Shown piece by piece: positions 1 to 7,863 of a stretch of 64,000 nucleotides of DNA. A program made the translations under genes and the position numbers. Origin of the DNA: Rhodothermales bacterium (GTDB lineage Bacteria > Bacteroidota > Rhodothermia > Rhodothermales > JANQRZ01); the NCBI GenBank assembly GCA_028284265.1, contig JANQRZ010000001.1, forward strand, positions 1 through 64,000, given 5' to 3'. Below the pieces are notes generated by a model. It was not told where the DNA came from. It ran no database searches and saw only the letters and a program-made list of their open reading frames with translations. How positions within the stretch are numbered: the stretch's first letter is position 1; every line of letters starts with the position of its first letter.

Positions 1-183
1 TCGGACGAGGTCGAAGGCGTCGTGGGCGGAGCCAGCGAGTCCGCAGAGTTCGAGGCCGGGCTGGGCGCGGATGGTGTCGGCGATGGCCTCCCGGATCGCA
101 GGGTGGTCATCCACGACCACCACGCGGATGTGTGCGGAGGTGAGGAGCGGTTCGGGCGAGGCCGTAGAATTGCTCAAGTTCAT
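1..183 (-). CDS. Response regulator receiver domain, partial (C-terminus outside window)
   Basis: The 61 visible residues begin MNLSNSTAS and contain VVVVDDHPAIREAI, the acidic pocket and first helix of a CheY-like receiver domain of the NarL/FixJ type. The phosphoacceptor Asp and any output domain lie beyond the window edge. It is the next gene downstream of the histidine kinase at 351-2297 on the same strand, so the two probably form a two-component pair; that pairing is inferred from position. The start is the ATG at 181-183. Confidence 0.8.
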   Translation of the reverse strand, partial: MNLSNSTASPEPLLTSAHIRVVVVDDHPAIREAIADTIRAQPGLELCGLAGSAHDAFDLVR

Positions 184-350
184 GCCGTTAGCTGTGGGCG
201 CTGGCGGCGACGCACGAAAGATACTAGGGTAGGGGGCGATTGCTGAATCGGCGATAAATCAACAACCGTGCCCAGCCTTAATACCAAAGCGAGATGTGCA
301 ATGCGTAACTAGAGAAGTGCATCGAGAATATAGATAAACTCGTGTCCAGA

Positions 351-2297
351 TCAGGATACTACCGCCTCCTCGGTCGGGAGCACGACCTTGACGAGGGTTC
401 CGACATCAATCTCGGAGTCAATCGTCAGGGAGGCGCGAATGCTGCTGGCTCGGCGCTTCATGCTGTACAGCCCTAGCGAGCGCCCCGTCTCGCGTTCCTC
501 GTCGAAGCCCTTGCCGTCATCCTCCACTTCCAAGGTCACGAGGTCGTTTTCTCGCGTGAAGCGAATCCAGATGTTCTGGGGGGCAGCGTGCTTGAGGGCA
601 TTATTAACGGCTTCCTGCGCAATACGGTAGAGTTGAAGTTGCGTCTCATAGTCCTCAACATTGGCCTCGTTGTGATGCGCGAAGGAGCAGCGAACCTCGG
701 AGATGGCATCCATAGTGGCGCAAAGACCTTGCAGCGCAGAGCCGATGCCTTCCTGATAGAGCTGAGGAGGAACGAGACCTCGGCAGATATCGCGCACGCG
801 CTGGAGGGCGTCCTCAGCAAACGTCGTCACCTTCCGGGTAGCCGCGAAGCCTTCGTCGTCAGGGGCGAAGTAGCGGTTGCCGAGGTTCTCACTCAGCATC
901 CGAATGCCTGTCAGCAGTTGCCCGACACTGTCGTGTAGGTCGCGCCCGATGCGCTCTTGTTGCTCTTCGAGAACGGCCACCATGCGCCGCTCCATCTCCA
1001 CGCGCTCCGTGACTTCGACGCAACTCCCCCAGATGCGGACCAAGGCACCGCGCTCGATGCGTCCGACGGCGTTCAGGGAGAAATGGCGCGGCGGTTGCCC
1101 AACTGATTGGACAGACAACTCATGATTATAGAGCCGGTAGCTGTCCTCTACAAAGGTCTCAAGGAGTTCCTTGCTGAGGGCAGGGACTAGCATGCTGATG
1201 GGTTTGCCGACAACGGCTTCGGTGCGGGTGGCACCGAGGAGCCGGGTCATCATGTTGTTGCACTCGGCGAGGTAGCCATGCTCCAAGATCTGTTCGGCTT
1301 GGAGAGCCGGAAAGGTTAGAGCCGAAACAGGCTTGGCGATGTCAATGCGCCAGACACCTTGGGAGATCGTCTGGACGAAGGTGCGGTAGCGCTCCTCGCT
1401 TCGCTTGCGGTCGGTGATGTCCCGCATGACCATCTGCACGGCATCGAGGCCCTGAAAGCGGACGGTCACCGCGATGGTCTCTACCACCCGTTCATCCCCG
1501 TCAAGCCGAACGATCTCGTGCTCCAGCGAGGCGTGCTCGGAGCTAGTGGCTCGTTGCATCTCCACGAGGTCGACTTGGTTGGCCGGGAGAAAGTCGCGGA
1601 GGGCGTAGTTCTGGATATCGCTCAGGTCGTTGACCCCGAGGAGGCGAGCGCAGGCTTCGTTCGCGTAGAGGATGAGGCCTCCAGCGGTAATGAGAATTGG
1701 CTCTGGATTGAACTCGACGAATTTGCGCCAGCGCTCCTCGCTTTCCGACAGCGCCCGCTCGGCATCGCGGCGGCTGAGGTAGCCTGCGAGGAGGTCGCCG
1801 AAGACGGAGAGGACACGTCCGTGTTCGCGCAGGGCGGCATCTGGGAGTGCGGCGTGCTCAATGCCGAGGTAGCCTACGAACCGGTCCTGCTTCGAGAGCA
1901 GTGGGATGGCAACGCCCGCCGGTTCATTACCTCCGGCCCCAGTCTTTACATGGTAGTCGCGGACGGCGTGGGGCTGGGCGTTTGCCAGCAGCCGCAGGGT
2001 CGGGCTGGCTGCGTCATGGTCTCCGTTGAACAGGGATTGCTCGCTAGAGGCTCCGTCGCGGTGCCAGCGGGTCATCGTGCCAAGTGGGGCCTTGGCTCCG
2101 TCGAGCGCGTTGTCCTCATCGGGTATGGTGACGAGGTAGGCACACTCCGCACCGAGGGCTTCGCCCAGAATGCGGAGTACGTCCCGGAGGTCGGCCTCGC
2201 TGGAAGAGACCAGCATGTGCGAGACGCTGGCGAGCGCTTGCTCGATCACCGAGCGTTGCTCGAAGGGTTCGGAAGACTCGGCCATAAGGGAGCACAT
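351..2297 (-). CDS. GAF/PAS sensor histidine kinase (HisKA_3 type)
   Basis: Cytoplasmic-looking sensor kinase of about 648 residues with no obvious membrane segment. Domains in order: a GAF-like domain (about residues 20-185, ending near GYLGIEHAALPD), a PAS domain beginning at ERWRKFVEFNPEPILI, a second PAS domain beginning at EERYRTFVQTISQGVW, then a HisKA_3 dimerisation helix with GRDLHDSVGQLL (His near residue 455), and an HATPase_c domain with EAVNNALKHA and DDGKGFD. The HisKA_3 class normally phosphorylates NarL-type regulators, which fits the receiver gene just downstream. The reading frame is open upstream to 2456, but that part overlaps the EcsC-family gene, so MCSLMAESSE at 2297 (or the Met at 2285) is the likely start. 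Confidence 0.88.
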   Translation of the reverse strand: MCSLMAESSEPFEQRSVIEQALASVSHMLVSSSEADLRDVLRILGEALGAECAYLVTIPDEDNALDGAKAPLGTMTRWHRDGASSEQSLFNGDHDAASPTLRLLANAQPHAVRDYHVKTGAGGNEPAGVAIPLLSKQDRFVGYLGIEHAALPDAALREHGRVLSVFGDLLAGYLSRRDAERALSESEERWRKFVEFNPEPILITAGGLILYANEACARLLGVNDLSDIQNYALRDFLPANQVDLVEMQRATSSEHASLEHEIVRLDGDERVVETIAVTVRFQGLDAVQMVMRDITDRKRSEERYRTFVQTISQGVWRIDIAKPVSALTFPALQAEQILEHGYLAECNNMMTRLLGATRTEAVVGKPISMLVPALSKELLETFVEDSYRLYNHELSVQSVGQPPRHFSLNAVGRIERGALVRIWGSCVEVTERVEMERRMVAVLEEQQERIGRDLHDSVGQLLTGIRMLSENLGNRYFAPDDEGFAATRKVTTFAEDALQRVRDICRGLVPPQLYQEGIGSALQGLCATMDAISEVRCSFAHHNEANVEDYETQLQLYRIAQEAVNNALKHAAPQNIWIRFTRENDLVTLEVEDDGKGFDEERETGRSLGLYSMKRRASSIRASLTIDSEIDVGTLVKVVLPTEEAVVS

Positions 2298-2382
2298 TGC
2301 ACGGACTTTGGGGCCGGAGGATACGGAACGTATAGCCCCAGCGACAGGGCACGTCCCTATCAAAAACCGCGCCCCGGTCCGT

Positions 2383-3045
2383 TCAGCCTGCTCCGTCGCC
2401 CGACGTTTCCAGTTCGGCGATGCGTGGGAGCGGCGGGGCCTCGTTGATGAAGGCATCGCGTGCCGCCTCGGCGACCTTGCCCGTACTGTAGGCGTCCGAC
2501 GCCCCGCCGAGTATGCCGCCGACGAGCGGGAGGCTGCGGCGTGGAAACTGCCGCGTCACCACATTCGTCACGCCCCAGCGCCCGACGCGCGTTGCCAGCC
2601 CGACTGTGCTCTCGGCCAGAAACCGAATGCCGCGCTCGGCCAGCTTGACCGCCGAGCGGTCGATGACCTCAACGGCCTCATTCTCTTTGGTTGCTTCCTC
2701 GGTGCCGTGCCCGAGGAGGCAGCCGATGGCGCGTTCGCGGACGGCTTGGTCGTGCGGATCGTGTCCGCCCATAAACGCGGTGGCAGCGGCGAGGTGAAGC
2801 TGGATCAGCGCTACGCCCGCAAGGTTGGTCGGCAGCGTAACCGGGAGCATCAAAAAGCCTGGCAGCCCGCACACGAACCCGGTGCTGGCGCAGAGCATCG
2901 TGTGCGTTTTCGCCATCTCCTCGGCGCGCTCCGTGAGGGTGCCAGGGGCGGAGAGGAAGCGCGCCGCCGTCTCGGCAGGTGTGCCGAGGGCTGGGAGGCC
3001 GTCTACAGCGCGGTTGTAAAGGAGCCGAAGAATATGAGAACGCAT
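2383..3045 (-). CDS. EcsC-family protein
   Basis: A 220-residue protein resembling the EcsC family. It has a hydrophobic glycine/proline-rich stretch (GLPGFLMLPVTLPTNLAG) followed by a helix with GGHDPHDQAVRERAIGCLLG and a C-terminal glycine-rich segment (PLVGGILGGASDAYSTGKVA), the usual family layout. EcsC relatives are membrane-associated and poorly understood; no enzymatic motif is visible. It lies 85 bp upstream of the sensor kinase start on the same strand, so co-transcription is possible. The family call comes from motif recall. Confidence 0.65.
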   Translation of the reverse strand: MRSHILRLLYNRAVDGLPALGTPAETAARFLSAPGTLTERAEEMAKTHTMLCASTGFVCGLPGFLMLPVTLPTNLAGVALIQLHLAAATAFMGGHDPHDQAVRERAIGCLLGHGTEEATKENEAVEVIDRSAVKLAERGIRFLAESTVGLATRVGRWGVTNVVTRQFPRRSLPLVGGILGGASDAYSTGKVAEAARDAFINEAPPLPRIAELETSGDGAG

Positions 3046-3107
3046 CAGAAGAACGGTCGGGTCAGAAGGGGGTGGGAGGTACGAGGACGCGCAGCGAAAA
3101 GTTGACC

Positions 3108-3386
3108 TCAGGCCGGGATATAGCGGTCGAGATAGGCCTCAATCTCATGGTGGATTCTGCGCCGCATCGGGCGGAGCACGAGGCCGAGCTTGACGAGCAC
3201 ACGCACCTCCTCATGGTCAGCGAGAAACTGAGCATCGAACCCGGCTCCGCGCGCCACGAGCGTATCGCCCTCCCAGTGGGTGCGGAACGAAAACTCGCCT
3301 TGCAACTCGGCGGCGACCTCTTCGGCGGCCTCGCGTGCCCCGTCAAGGCCGAGGTCGTGGGGGCGGATCACGTCGATATGGGCCAT
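3108..3386 (-). CDS. Polyhydroxyalkanoic acid system family protein (PHA_gran_rgn-like)
   Basis: A 92-residue protein with the small-domain pattern of the PHA granule-region family (PF09650-like): HxLGLxxARE near the N-terminus (HDLGLDGAREAAEEVA), a central FRTHWEGDTLVARG strand pair, and a C-terminal LVLRPMRRRIHHEIEAYLD helix. Family members occur near polyhydroxyalkanoate genes in some bacteria but also alone; no PHA synthase is visible in this window, so the family name should not be read as a function. It stands between the EcsC-family gene and the small membrane protein at 3409-3549, all on the minus strand. Confidence 0.7.
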   Translation of the reverse strand: MAHIDVIRPHDLGLDGAREAAEEVAAELQGEFSFRTHWEGDTLVARGAGFDAQFLADHEEVRVLVKLGLVLRPMRRRIHHEIEAYLDRYIPA

Positions 3387-3408
3387 AGATAAGTGAGGGG
3401 CTAGGGGG

Positions 3409-3549
3409 TTAGCAGCCGAACCAGACGAGGAGGGCTGGAAGACTGAGCCAGAGCAGGCCCTTGATGGTAAAGAAGAGGAAGCCCGCCATGCCGAAGCGCT
3501 TGATCCACGTCGTAGCTTTGCGGTCAGGCGGCGGAACGGTCTCGGACAT
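3409..3549 (-). CDS. Small single-span membrane protein (46 aa)
   Basis: A short gene read directly from the minus strand: ATG at 3547-3549, stop TAA at 3409-3411. The product begins MSETVPPPDRKATTW, has a basic patch (IKRFG), then one hydrophobic helix (MAGFLFFTIKGLLWLSLPAL) and ends VWFGC. The basic-then-hydrophobic layout suggests an inner-membrane anchor with the N-terminus in the cytoplasm. It ends 22 bp upstream of the PHA-system gene on the same strand and diverges from the carbonic anhydrase fragment starting at 3611. No function is assigned. Confidence 0.6.
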   Translation of the reverse strand: MSETVPPPDRKATTWIKRFGMAGFLFFTIKGLLWLSLPALLVWFGC

Positions 3550-3610
3550 GATGCAGAACGCAGTGTCCCGTTTCAACGCATCGGTGCTTTCTGTGATTCC
3601 TGTACCCCCC

Positions 3611-3832
3611 GTGATCGAATCGTTCCTCGACGTTCATCCCCAGCTTGATGACGACAACTTCGTCGCCCACACCGCCGCCGTCATCGGCGACGTGACGCTC
3701 GGGCTCGGCACGAGCATCTGGTACGGCGCGAGCCTGCGCGGCGATGTTCACTTTAACCGGATCGGTGCTCGCTCCAACATTCAAGACAACGCGACGGTCC
3801 ACGTCAGTCGGGGGACGCACCTATGGGGGTGA
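3611..3832 (+). pseudogene. Gamma-carbonic anhydrase, N-terminal fragment
   Basis: The 73 residues VIESFLDVHPQLDDDN... to VSRGTH match the first part of the intact gamma-class carbonic anhydrase at 10573-11118 nearly residue for residue. Shared stretches are AAVIGDVTLG, GASLRGDVH, SNIQDNATVHVSRGTH. Homology stops after the His codon near 3821 and a stop codon follows three codons later. A start at the GTG of 3611 aligns with the Met of the intact copy. The fragment keeps only the first zinc-ligand His region (NATVH) and lacks the IGHxxxxH ligands, so it cannot be an active enzyme. The missing half lies inverted at 9792-10082. Confidence 0.85.
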
Positions 3833-4024
3833 ACCATTGGGAGTAAACCGAGGAGCGGTTTATGCGGCGGTGAGACCGCGGGTGTAGCAGCGGAGGTTAG
3901 ACCTGGGTCGAGTACAACGTGGTAGACGTAGAGCGTTACGGTATATAACCTATGCCATAGACTTTTCTTTAGCGTTGCCCGACTTCAGGGTACCGCGGTA
4001 GGTCTCCATCTCTGCGTGCCTCTC
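3833..4024. other. Island-edge non-coding segment with two adjacent hairpins
   Basis: No gene is visible here. Two perfect short inverted repeats sit next to the carbonic anhydrase breakpoint: TAAACCG-AGGAG-CGGTTTA at 3844-3862, and GCGGT-GAG-ACCGC at 3867-3879. A GTTAGAC heptamer lies at 3896-3902 but no partner core site could be paired with it. The segment then runs AT-richer (TATATAACC near 3942) up to the stop codon of the AbiEii pseudogene. It may be a recombination scar or an end of the mobile segment; nothing in the sequence decides this. Confidence 0.4.
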
Positions 4025-4948
4025 TCATTTCCAAGGACCGCCTGGCTCCCAGCGCTGCTCGAGCGCTGACGCCGTATGCGTTGGAGCTACACGGGCCGCC
4101 TCTAGCACGGGGAGAAGGAAAGCGCGTAGCGACGCGATCACTTCCTCCAACTCGGCCTCCTCTGCCAGGCGGCCCCGCCGGACGAACGCTCTCCACTGCG
4201 CCTGCTTCCCCGCGTCGGTAGCGAATTCCTCTGCAAGCCCCACCGGCACATCCTTCGGGAGCGACGTGTCTCGCCGCGCGAACGTCGCCTGTACGGCCTC
4301 CGTTAGCACGTGGCCATCGAACGCGTCGTGCCGGGCAAGCCGCCACAGGTCGTAGAAGTCCTTCATCCGGCTGTTCAGCATCCCCAGTACCACGAGGGCC
4401 TGGAGTTTCTCTGCGATGACTGTCTCCTTCGGATACGCTCGCAGCATGGGCGGCGGCGCGTCGAGGAGGGTAGGGAGCTCCGCCTCCGCTGCCTCGGGCG
4501 TGACGGCATCGCCGAAGCCGACATCCACCTGCAGGCGGACACGCGCCGTGCCGATCCTAGCCTCGGCACTCACGCGCACACCTTCGTACTCCTGCTCCTC
4601 TCGGATGAGGCCGCCGCGCACGGTCTCCGCCACGAACTCCACGCCATCGTCTTCCACCTCGACGGCCGCGACCTCGCGGACAGCCCGTTCGACGTCGCCG
4701 ACGCTACTCGAGCCGAAGCCGAGGAAGTCGAGGTCGCGCGTCGTCCGGTGGAGATCGCCTTCCTAGAGCACGAATAGCATAGCCCCTTTGACCACGAACC
4801 GCTCCCGGTGCGCCGACCGCCCGAGGCGATGGAGAAAGCGCTCCAGTACGTAGCGCGTGAGGAGTACCTGGAAATCTTCCCCCTCAGCCCGAGCGCGGTT
4901 GAGGAGTCGCTGGCGGACCGACGCCGCCTTGTCCGGGGAAGCGCTCAT
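4025..4948 (-). pseudogene. abiEii: AbiEii-type toxin nucleotidyltransferase, broken by an in-frame amber codon
   Basis: Read through one TAG at 4763-4765, the frame gives about 307 residues of the AbiEii/AbiGii toxin family. These are nucleotidyltransferases that form the toxin of type IV toxin-antitoxin systems and act in abortive phage infection. Before the stop: LLTRYVLERFLHRLGRS and FVVKGAMLFVL. After it, in the same frame: EGDLHRTTRDLDFLGFG, then EKLQALVVLG and RMKDFYDLWRL. The family normally has Trp at the interrupted place (KGAMLFxLW), so a TGG-to-TAG change explains it. The catalytic DLDFLG motif lies after the stop, so a truncated product would be inactive unless the codon is suppressed. 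It overlaps the antitoxin gene by 4 bp. Confidence 0.85.
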
Positions 4949-5598
4949 GCTACCGCCTCCAGGTACGGGCGCATCACGGTCGCGACGCGGCAGATCTTCG
5001 CGAAATGCCAGAGCGCGTCGGCGTCAAAGTTTGTGCTTCTCCGGTAGTCTTTGAGCGCCTCGATCGCCACGTCGAGGCCGACGCGACTGCGGTACTTGAA
5101 GTAGTCGGCGACGGTCTTCGGTGCGCTGTACACCTTCACCGTCACGCCCTCTACCTCATGCGTCTCTACCCCTTCCGTGAACGCCTCTCCCGACATGTAG
5201 ACCACGCGAAGGGAGAGAAACTCTGGATTGGGCCGGCGGGCCTTGTTCTCGATCGCGACCCAGACGTTGAAGGGGTCCTGTGTCGTGAGATCGTGGAAGC
5301 GGAGGGCCGAGAGCAGGCAGACGACGCCGTGGGGGACACGGCGGGCGACCTCCGCAAGGGTATGACGTTCCGTGACGTCGGCGTCGGCGAGAACGTAGAG
5401 TCCACGCTCTATACGGTCGAAGACGCCCCGCCAGTAGAGACGAGCGAGCGTCTGCCGGGGGATCCCGAGCGGCTCGAGGTCCTTCGAGCGGAGTACGCCC
5501 CGTTCTCTGGCGAAGGCGAGGAGGCGATCAGCATGTGTCACGAATCGTCGGTAGTCACCGTTAAGTACCGACACAATGTAACCTCCGCCTCGACTCAT
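4945..5598 (-). CDS. abiEi: AbiEi-family type IV antitoxin / transcriptional repressor
   Basis: A 217-residue AbiEi-type antitoxin. The N-terminal winged helix is visible as FARERGVLRSKDLEPLGIP...LARLYWRGVFDRIERGLYVL; the C-terminal region has LLSALRFHDLTTQ and SAPKTVADYFKYRSRVGLDVAIEAL, both typical of the family. AbiEi proteins neutralise the AbiEii toxin without forming a stable complex with it and repress their own promoter. The stop overlaps the toxin ATG (ATGA), showing translational coupling. The Met at 5598 is chosen; a GTG at 5574 is an alternative. The gene is intact although its partner is not. Confidence 0.85.
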   Translation of the reverse strand: MSRGGGYIVSVLNGDYRRFVTHADRLLAFARERGVLRSKDLEPLGIPRQTLARLYWRGVFDRIERGLYVLADADVTERHTLAEVARRVPHGVVCLLSALRFHDLTTQDPFNVWVAIENKARRPNPEFLSLRVVYMSGEAFTEGVETHEVEGVTVKVYSAPKTVADYFKYRSRVGLDVAIEALKDYRRSTNFDADALWHFAKICRVATVMRPYLEAVA

Positions 5599-5682
5599 CC
5601 AACGCCGCAAGGGAATAAGAAGCACGGGGCGGCGACCCGCAACGCCATCGGCCGTTGCGGCAACGCACCACCGTCTTGTAGC

Positions 5683-5717
5683 ATAACCAGAGCTCCCGCT
5701 TGGAATAACCAGAACTC
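5683..5717 (-). promoter_or_regulatory. Direct repeats upstream of abiEi, candidate autoregulatory operator
   Basis: Two near-identical 13-mers, ATAACCAGAGCTC (5683-5695) and ATAACCAGAACTC (5705-5717), are repeated with a 22-bp period, about two helical turns. They lie about 90-120 bp upstream of the abiEi start and next to the divergent gene remnant at 5735. AbiEi antitoxins are known to repress their own promoter through repeated sites, so these repeats are a candidate operator. The assignment is by position and repetition only. Confidence 0.4.
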
Positions 5718-5734
5718 TCCGCCAGCCTCCCAAG

Positions 5735-5947
5735 ATGAGCCCCTTCGTCGACCCGCGAACGAACCCGGAGCCGAGCGCCAGTCGGCCGCCGACGCGCACG
5801 ACCGATGACCCCACCCTACTTGACGAACTCCACCGGCTCTGCCGCTAGGGGTGTCTCTACGAGGTCGAACGGTGGATCGCGGAGGGGAAGCCGCTACAGT
5901 CGGCAGAGCCCTCGCCGACTGGTCGCCCGCCTCGGCCCCGCGCCTGA
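5735..5947 (+). pseudogene. Remnant of a small unknown protein with an in-frame amber codon
   Basis: From the ATG at 5735 the frame reads MSPFVDPRTNPEPS..., then LLDELHRLCR, an amber TAG at 5846-5848, then GCLYEVERWIAEGKPLQ, and stops at 5945-5947. The part around the amber codon, LCRxGxLYEVERWIxxGKPLQ, resembles the N-terminal segment of small, sometimes ankyrin-like proteins that I recall only loosely. A GAG-to-TAG change would fit. Coding signal fades after PLQSAEPSPTG, so the 3' part is probably decayed as well. This is read as a pseudogene at low confidence. Confidence 0.35.
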
Positions 5948-6136
5948 CTGTCTGGGAGAGCACCAGCACCTCGTTCGCGCGATGGAGACGGAGGGCGAAG
6001 ACGAGGCCGCTCGCAAAGCTCCTGCCCCGCAGGGAGAACTGGCGTTGTGACTGAGTTAAATTCTCCCGATATCGTATATTCTCCTGTACAGGAGAATAAG
6101 TCATTACGCGAGAACAAGCCCTTCGAAGCTGTTCAT
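5948..6136. other. Non-coding stretch upstream of the HNH/AbiEi-like/HEPN operon
   Basis: No convincing gene lies here, although frames stay open by chance in this GC-rich DNA. The last 90 bases become AT-richer and hold the 22-bp palindrome annotated separately, marking this as the leader and promoter region of the operon that begins at 6137. Confidence 0.45.
6077..6098 (+). promoter_or_regulatory. Perfect 22-bp palindrome, candidate operator of the island operon
   Basis: The bases from TATTCTCCTGT to ACAGGAGAATA form a perfect 11+11 inverted repeat with no spacer. Degenerate half-site-like words (ATTCTCCCG at about 6060 and GCGAGAAC at about 6109) flank it. It lies about 40 bp upstream of the ATG at 6137, in an AT-rich patch suited to a promoter. 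A dimeric repressor is expected; candidates encoded nearby are the AbiEi-like protein at 6811 and the XRE protein near 10543. Confidence 0.55.
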
Positions 6137-6814
6137 ATGAGTAGGTACGCACCGTATCAAGACAAGTGGGGCTGCCTCTACACTGAGGAGGGGCGGACGG
6201 CCCGCGCCATTGCCGAGGCGTACGGCTGCACTAGGCAGACGGTGCTGAACCACCTGAGAGCCGCAGGCGTGGACACTGCCGACCCCTTTTCTCGGTTCGC
6301 TGACGAGTGGACCGCGTTGTGCAAGAAGGGGCGGTCCTACGCTGCCATCGCGCGAGAGTACGGATGCAGCGTCGGAACCGTGAGCCGCCAGATGAAGGAC
6401 AGGGTGCCTTCAAGAGAAGGCTGCGTCGACTTGACGCACACGTTCCTGTGCAAAATGGAGCACCGTGCCCGTCGGTACGACCGGGCATGGGCGGTCGACG
6501 CAGAGTACCTCTGGACACTGTGCCTAGAACAGGACCGCCGGTGCGCATTGTGGGGGCTGGGTCTGTCCAGGCGCGAGAAGGGGCGCTACTCCGGGACCGC
6601 TTCACTCGATCGGATCAACTCCTCGCGGGGGTACGTGCGTGGCAACGTTCAGTGGGTCCACGCCACGATCAACACGATGAAGAACGACCTGCCTCAGGAG
6701 GACTTCGTTGCGTTCTGCGAGGCGGTTGCGACCCATCACTCGCGCACAGGAGCAACGTCCCGAGTGCAGCGCCTACGCACCCTGGCGCCTCGTCCGAGCG
6801 TGATCCTATTATGA
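6137..6814 (+). CDS. HNH endonuclease-like protein with two N-terminal HTH segments
   Basis: A 225-residue protein. Two helix-turn-helix segments come first: ARAIAEAYGCTRQTVLNHLRAAG and YAAIAREYGCSVGTVSRQM. A C-terminal region resembles phage-type HNH endonucleases: CALWGLGLSRRE, then ASLDRINSSRGYVRGNVQW and INTMKND. The expected ASLDRI-x-S-x-GY-x-x-GN-x-QWV core is complete. The ATG at 6137 is preferred because the palindromic operator lies upstream of it; the frame is open from 6047. The stop overlaps the next gene (ATGA at 6811-6814), so the two are translationally coupled. It might be a homing-type nuclease or a defence effector; the sequence does not say which. Confidence 0.7.
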   Translation: MSRYAPYQDKWGCLYTEEGRTARAIAEAYGCTRQTVLNHLRAAGVDTADPFSRFADEWTALCKKGRSYAAIAREYGCSVGTVSRQMKDRVPSREGCVDLTHTFLCKMEHRARRYDRAWAVDAEYLWTLCLEQDRRCALWGLGLSRREKGRYSGTASLDRINSSRGYVRGNVQWVHATINTMKNDLPQEDFVAFCEAVATHHSRTGATSRVQRLRTLAPRPSVILL

Positions 6815-7863
6815 CGCAGCCCACATTCCCGGATTCGCTCCGCTCGCTCGACCTCGGTCCCCTCGCTGTGGAGGTTAAACGCAACGACCCCGAGGCGAGC
6901 GCCGATGCCCGGCTCCGGCTCACGTGGGGCGACGCGAGCGAAACATTCGCCGTGACGTACCGTCAGGCGCGGGTGCTGCGCGATCTCCGGAACGCCGTGT
7001 GGCAGATCCGGGAGCGCTCAGAAGCAGGGGGCGGGTGGCCCCTCCTCGTTGTCCCCTACCTGAACGACGACGCGCTCGCCTTCCTGCAGCGCGAGGGCGT
7101 GAGCGGGATGGACCTCTGCGGGAACGCGGCCGTGGAGGTGCCGGGCCGCTGGCGGCTGTTCCAGCGAGGCTTCCCGAACCGGTTCCCCTCCCAGCGGACT
7201 TCGAAGTCTCCCTACCAGGGCAAGAGCGCGCTGGTGGGCCGAGCGCTGCTGAACCGCCCCGAGTACGGGACGATCGGCGAGGTGCAGGAGGAGGTCGAGC
7301 GGCGTGGCGGGTCGCTCAGCTACAGCCAGGTTGCGAAGGTGGTCGGTGCGCTCGCGGACGACCTCATCATTCGGAAGGAGCGCAAGGGAACGAGCGAGGG
7401 AGTCCGGTTGCTCCAGCCGAAGAAGCTGCTGGACGCACTCGTAGAGGGATATCAGACGCCAGAGGCCTCTGCGATGTTGGAGGCTAAGGCCGAGCTAGCT
7501 CCGGACCTGTACAAACGATTGAGCGCATTAGCGGATGCAGTTGGTGCGCGGATCGTGGGGTTCGACCCGCAGCGATACGTCATCGCTCCTCAGGCGCGTG
7601 AGCGTCTGGAGGTGTATGTTGAGCCGAGCGTTGGGACAGACCTTCGCGAGGCCCTTGGTTTAGAGTATGCTCCACGCTTTGCGAATCTCGTCGTCCGAGC
7701 GGTGGATGATCCGGGGGTCTTCTTCGACCCGGTGGAGGCCGACAGTTTCCGTTGGGCGCCGCCTCTGGAGGTTTACCTACAACTGATGCAGGGTGGCAAG
7801 CGCGAGAAGGAGATCGCAGCCGCCCTGCGGGAGCGTCTCCTCGCAAACGCTGGTACATCATGA
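6811..7863 (+). CDS. AbiEi-like type IV antitoxin / winged-helix regulator (long form)
   Basis: A 350-residue protein resembling the longer AbiEi-family antitoxins. An N-terminal alpha/beta region contains LLVVPYLNDDALAFLQREGVSGMDLCGN. It is followed by the linker NRFPSQRTSKSPYQGKSALVGRALL, a winged helix (GTIGEVQEEVERRG...YSQVAKVVGALADDLIIRKE) and a C-terminal domain ending in LLANAGTS. It is coupled on both sides by ATGA overlaps, to the HNH gene upstream and to the 35-aa peptide at 7860. Its nucleotidyltransferase partner follows at 7964. By family it should counteract that partner and repress the operon; this is inference. Confidence 0.65.
   Translation: MTQPTFPDSLRSLDLGPLAVEVKRNDPEASADARLRLTWGDASETFAVTYRQARVLRDLRNAVWQIRERSEAGGGWPLLVVPYLNDDALAFLQREGVSGMDLCGNAAVEVPGRWRLFQRGFPNRFPSQRTSKSPYQGKSALVGRALLNRPEYGTIGEVQEEVERRGGSLSYSQVAKVVGALADDLIIRKERKGTSEGVRLLQPKKLLDALVEGYQTPEASAMLEAKAELAPDLYKRLSALADAVGARIVGFDPQRYVIAPQARERLEVYVEPSVGTDLREALGLEYAPRFANLVVRAVDDPGVFFDPVEADSFRWAPPLEVYLQLMQGGKREKEIAAALRERLLANAGTS

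Noticed and set aside
3896-3902. GTTAGAC resembles an integron attC core site
   Set aside because: No partner RYYYAAC core at a suitable distance with the right inner pairing could be found, and no integrase is present.
3833-3960. Possible group II intron or retron RNA at the island edge
   Set aside because: The segment begins GTGAACC rather than GTGYG, no domain V-like hairpin was found, and no reverse transcriptase is nearby. Only two small hairpins are certain.
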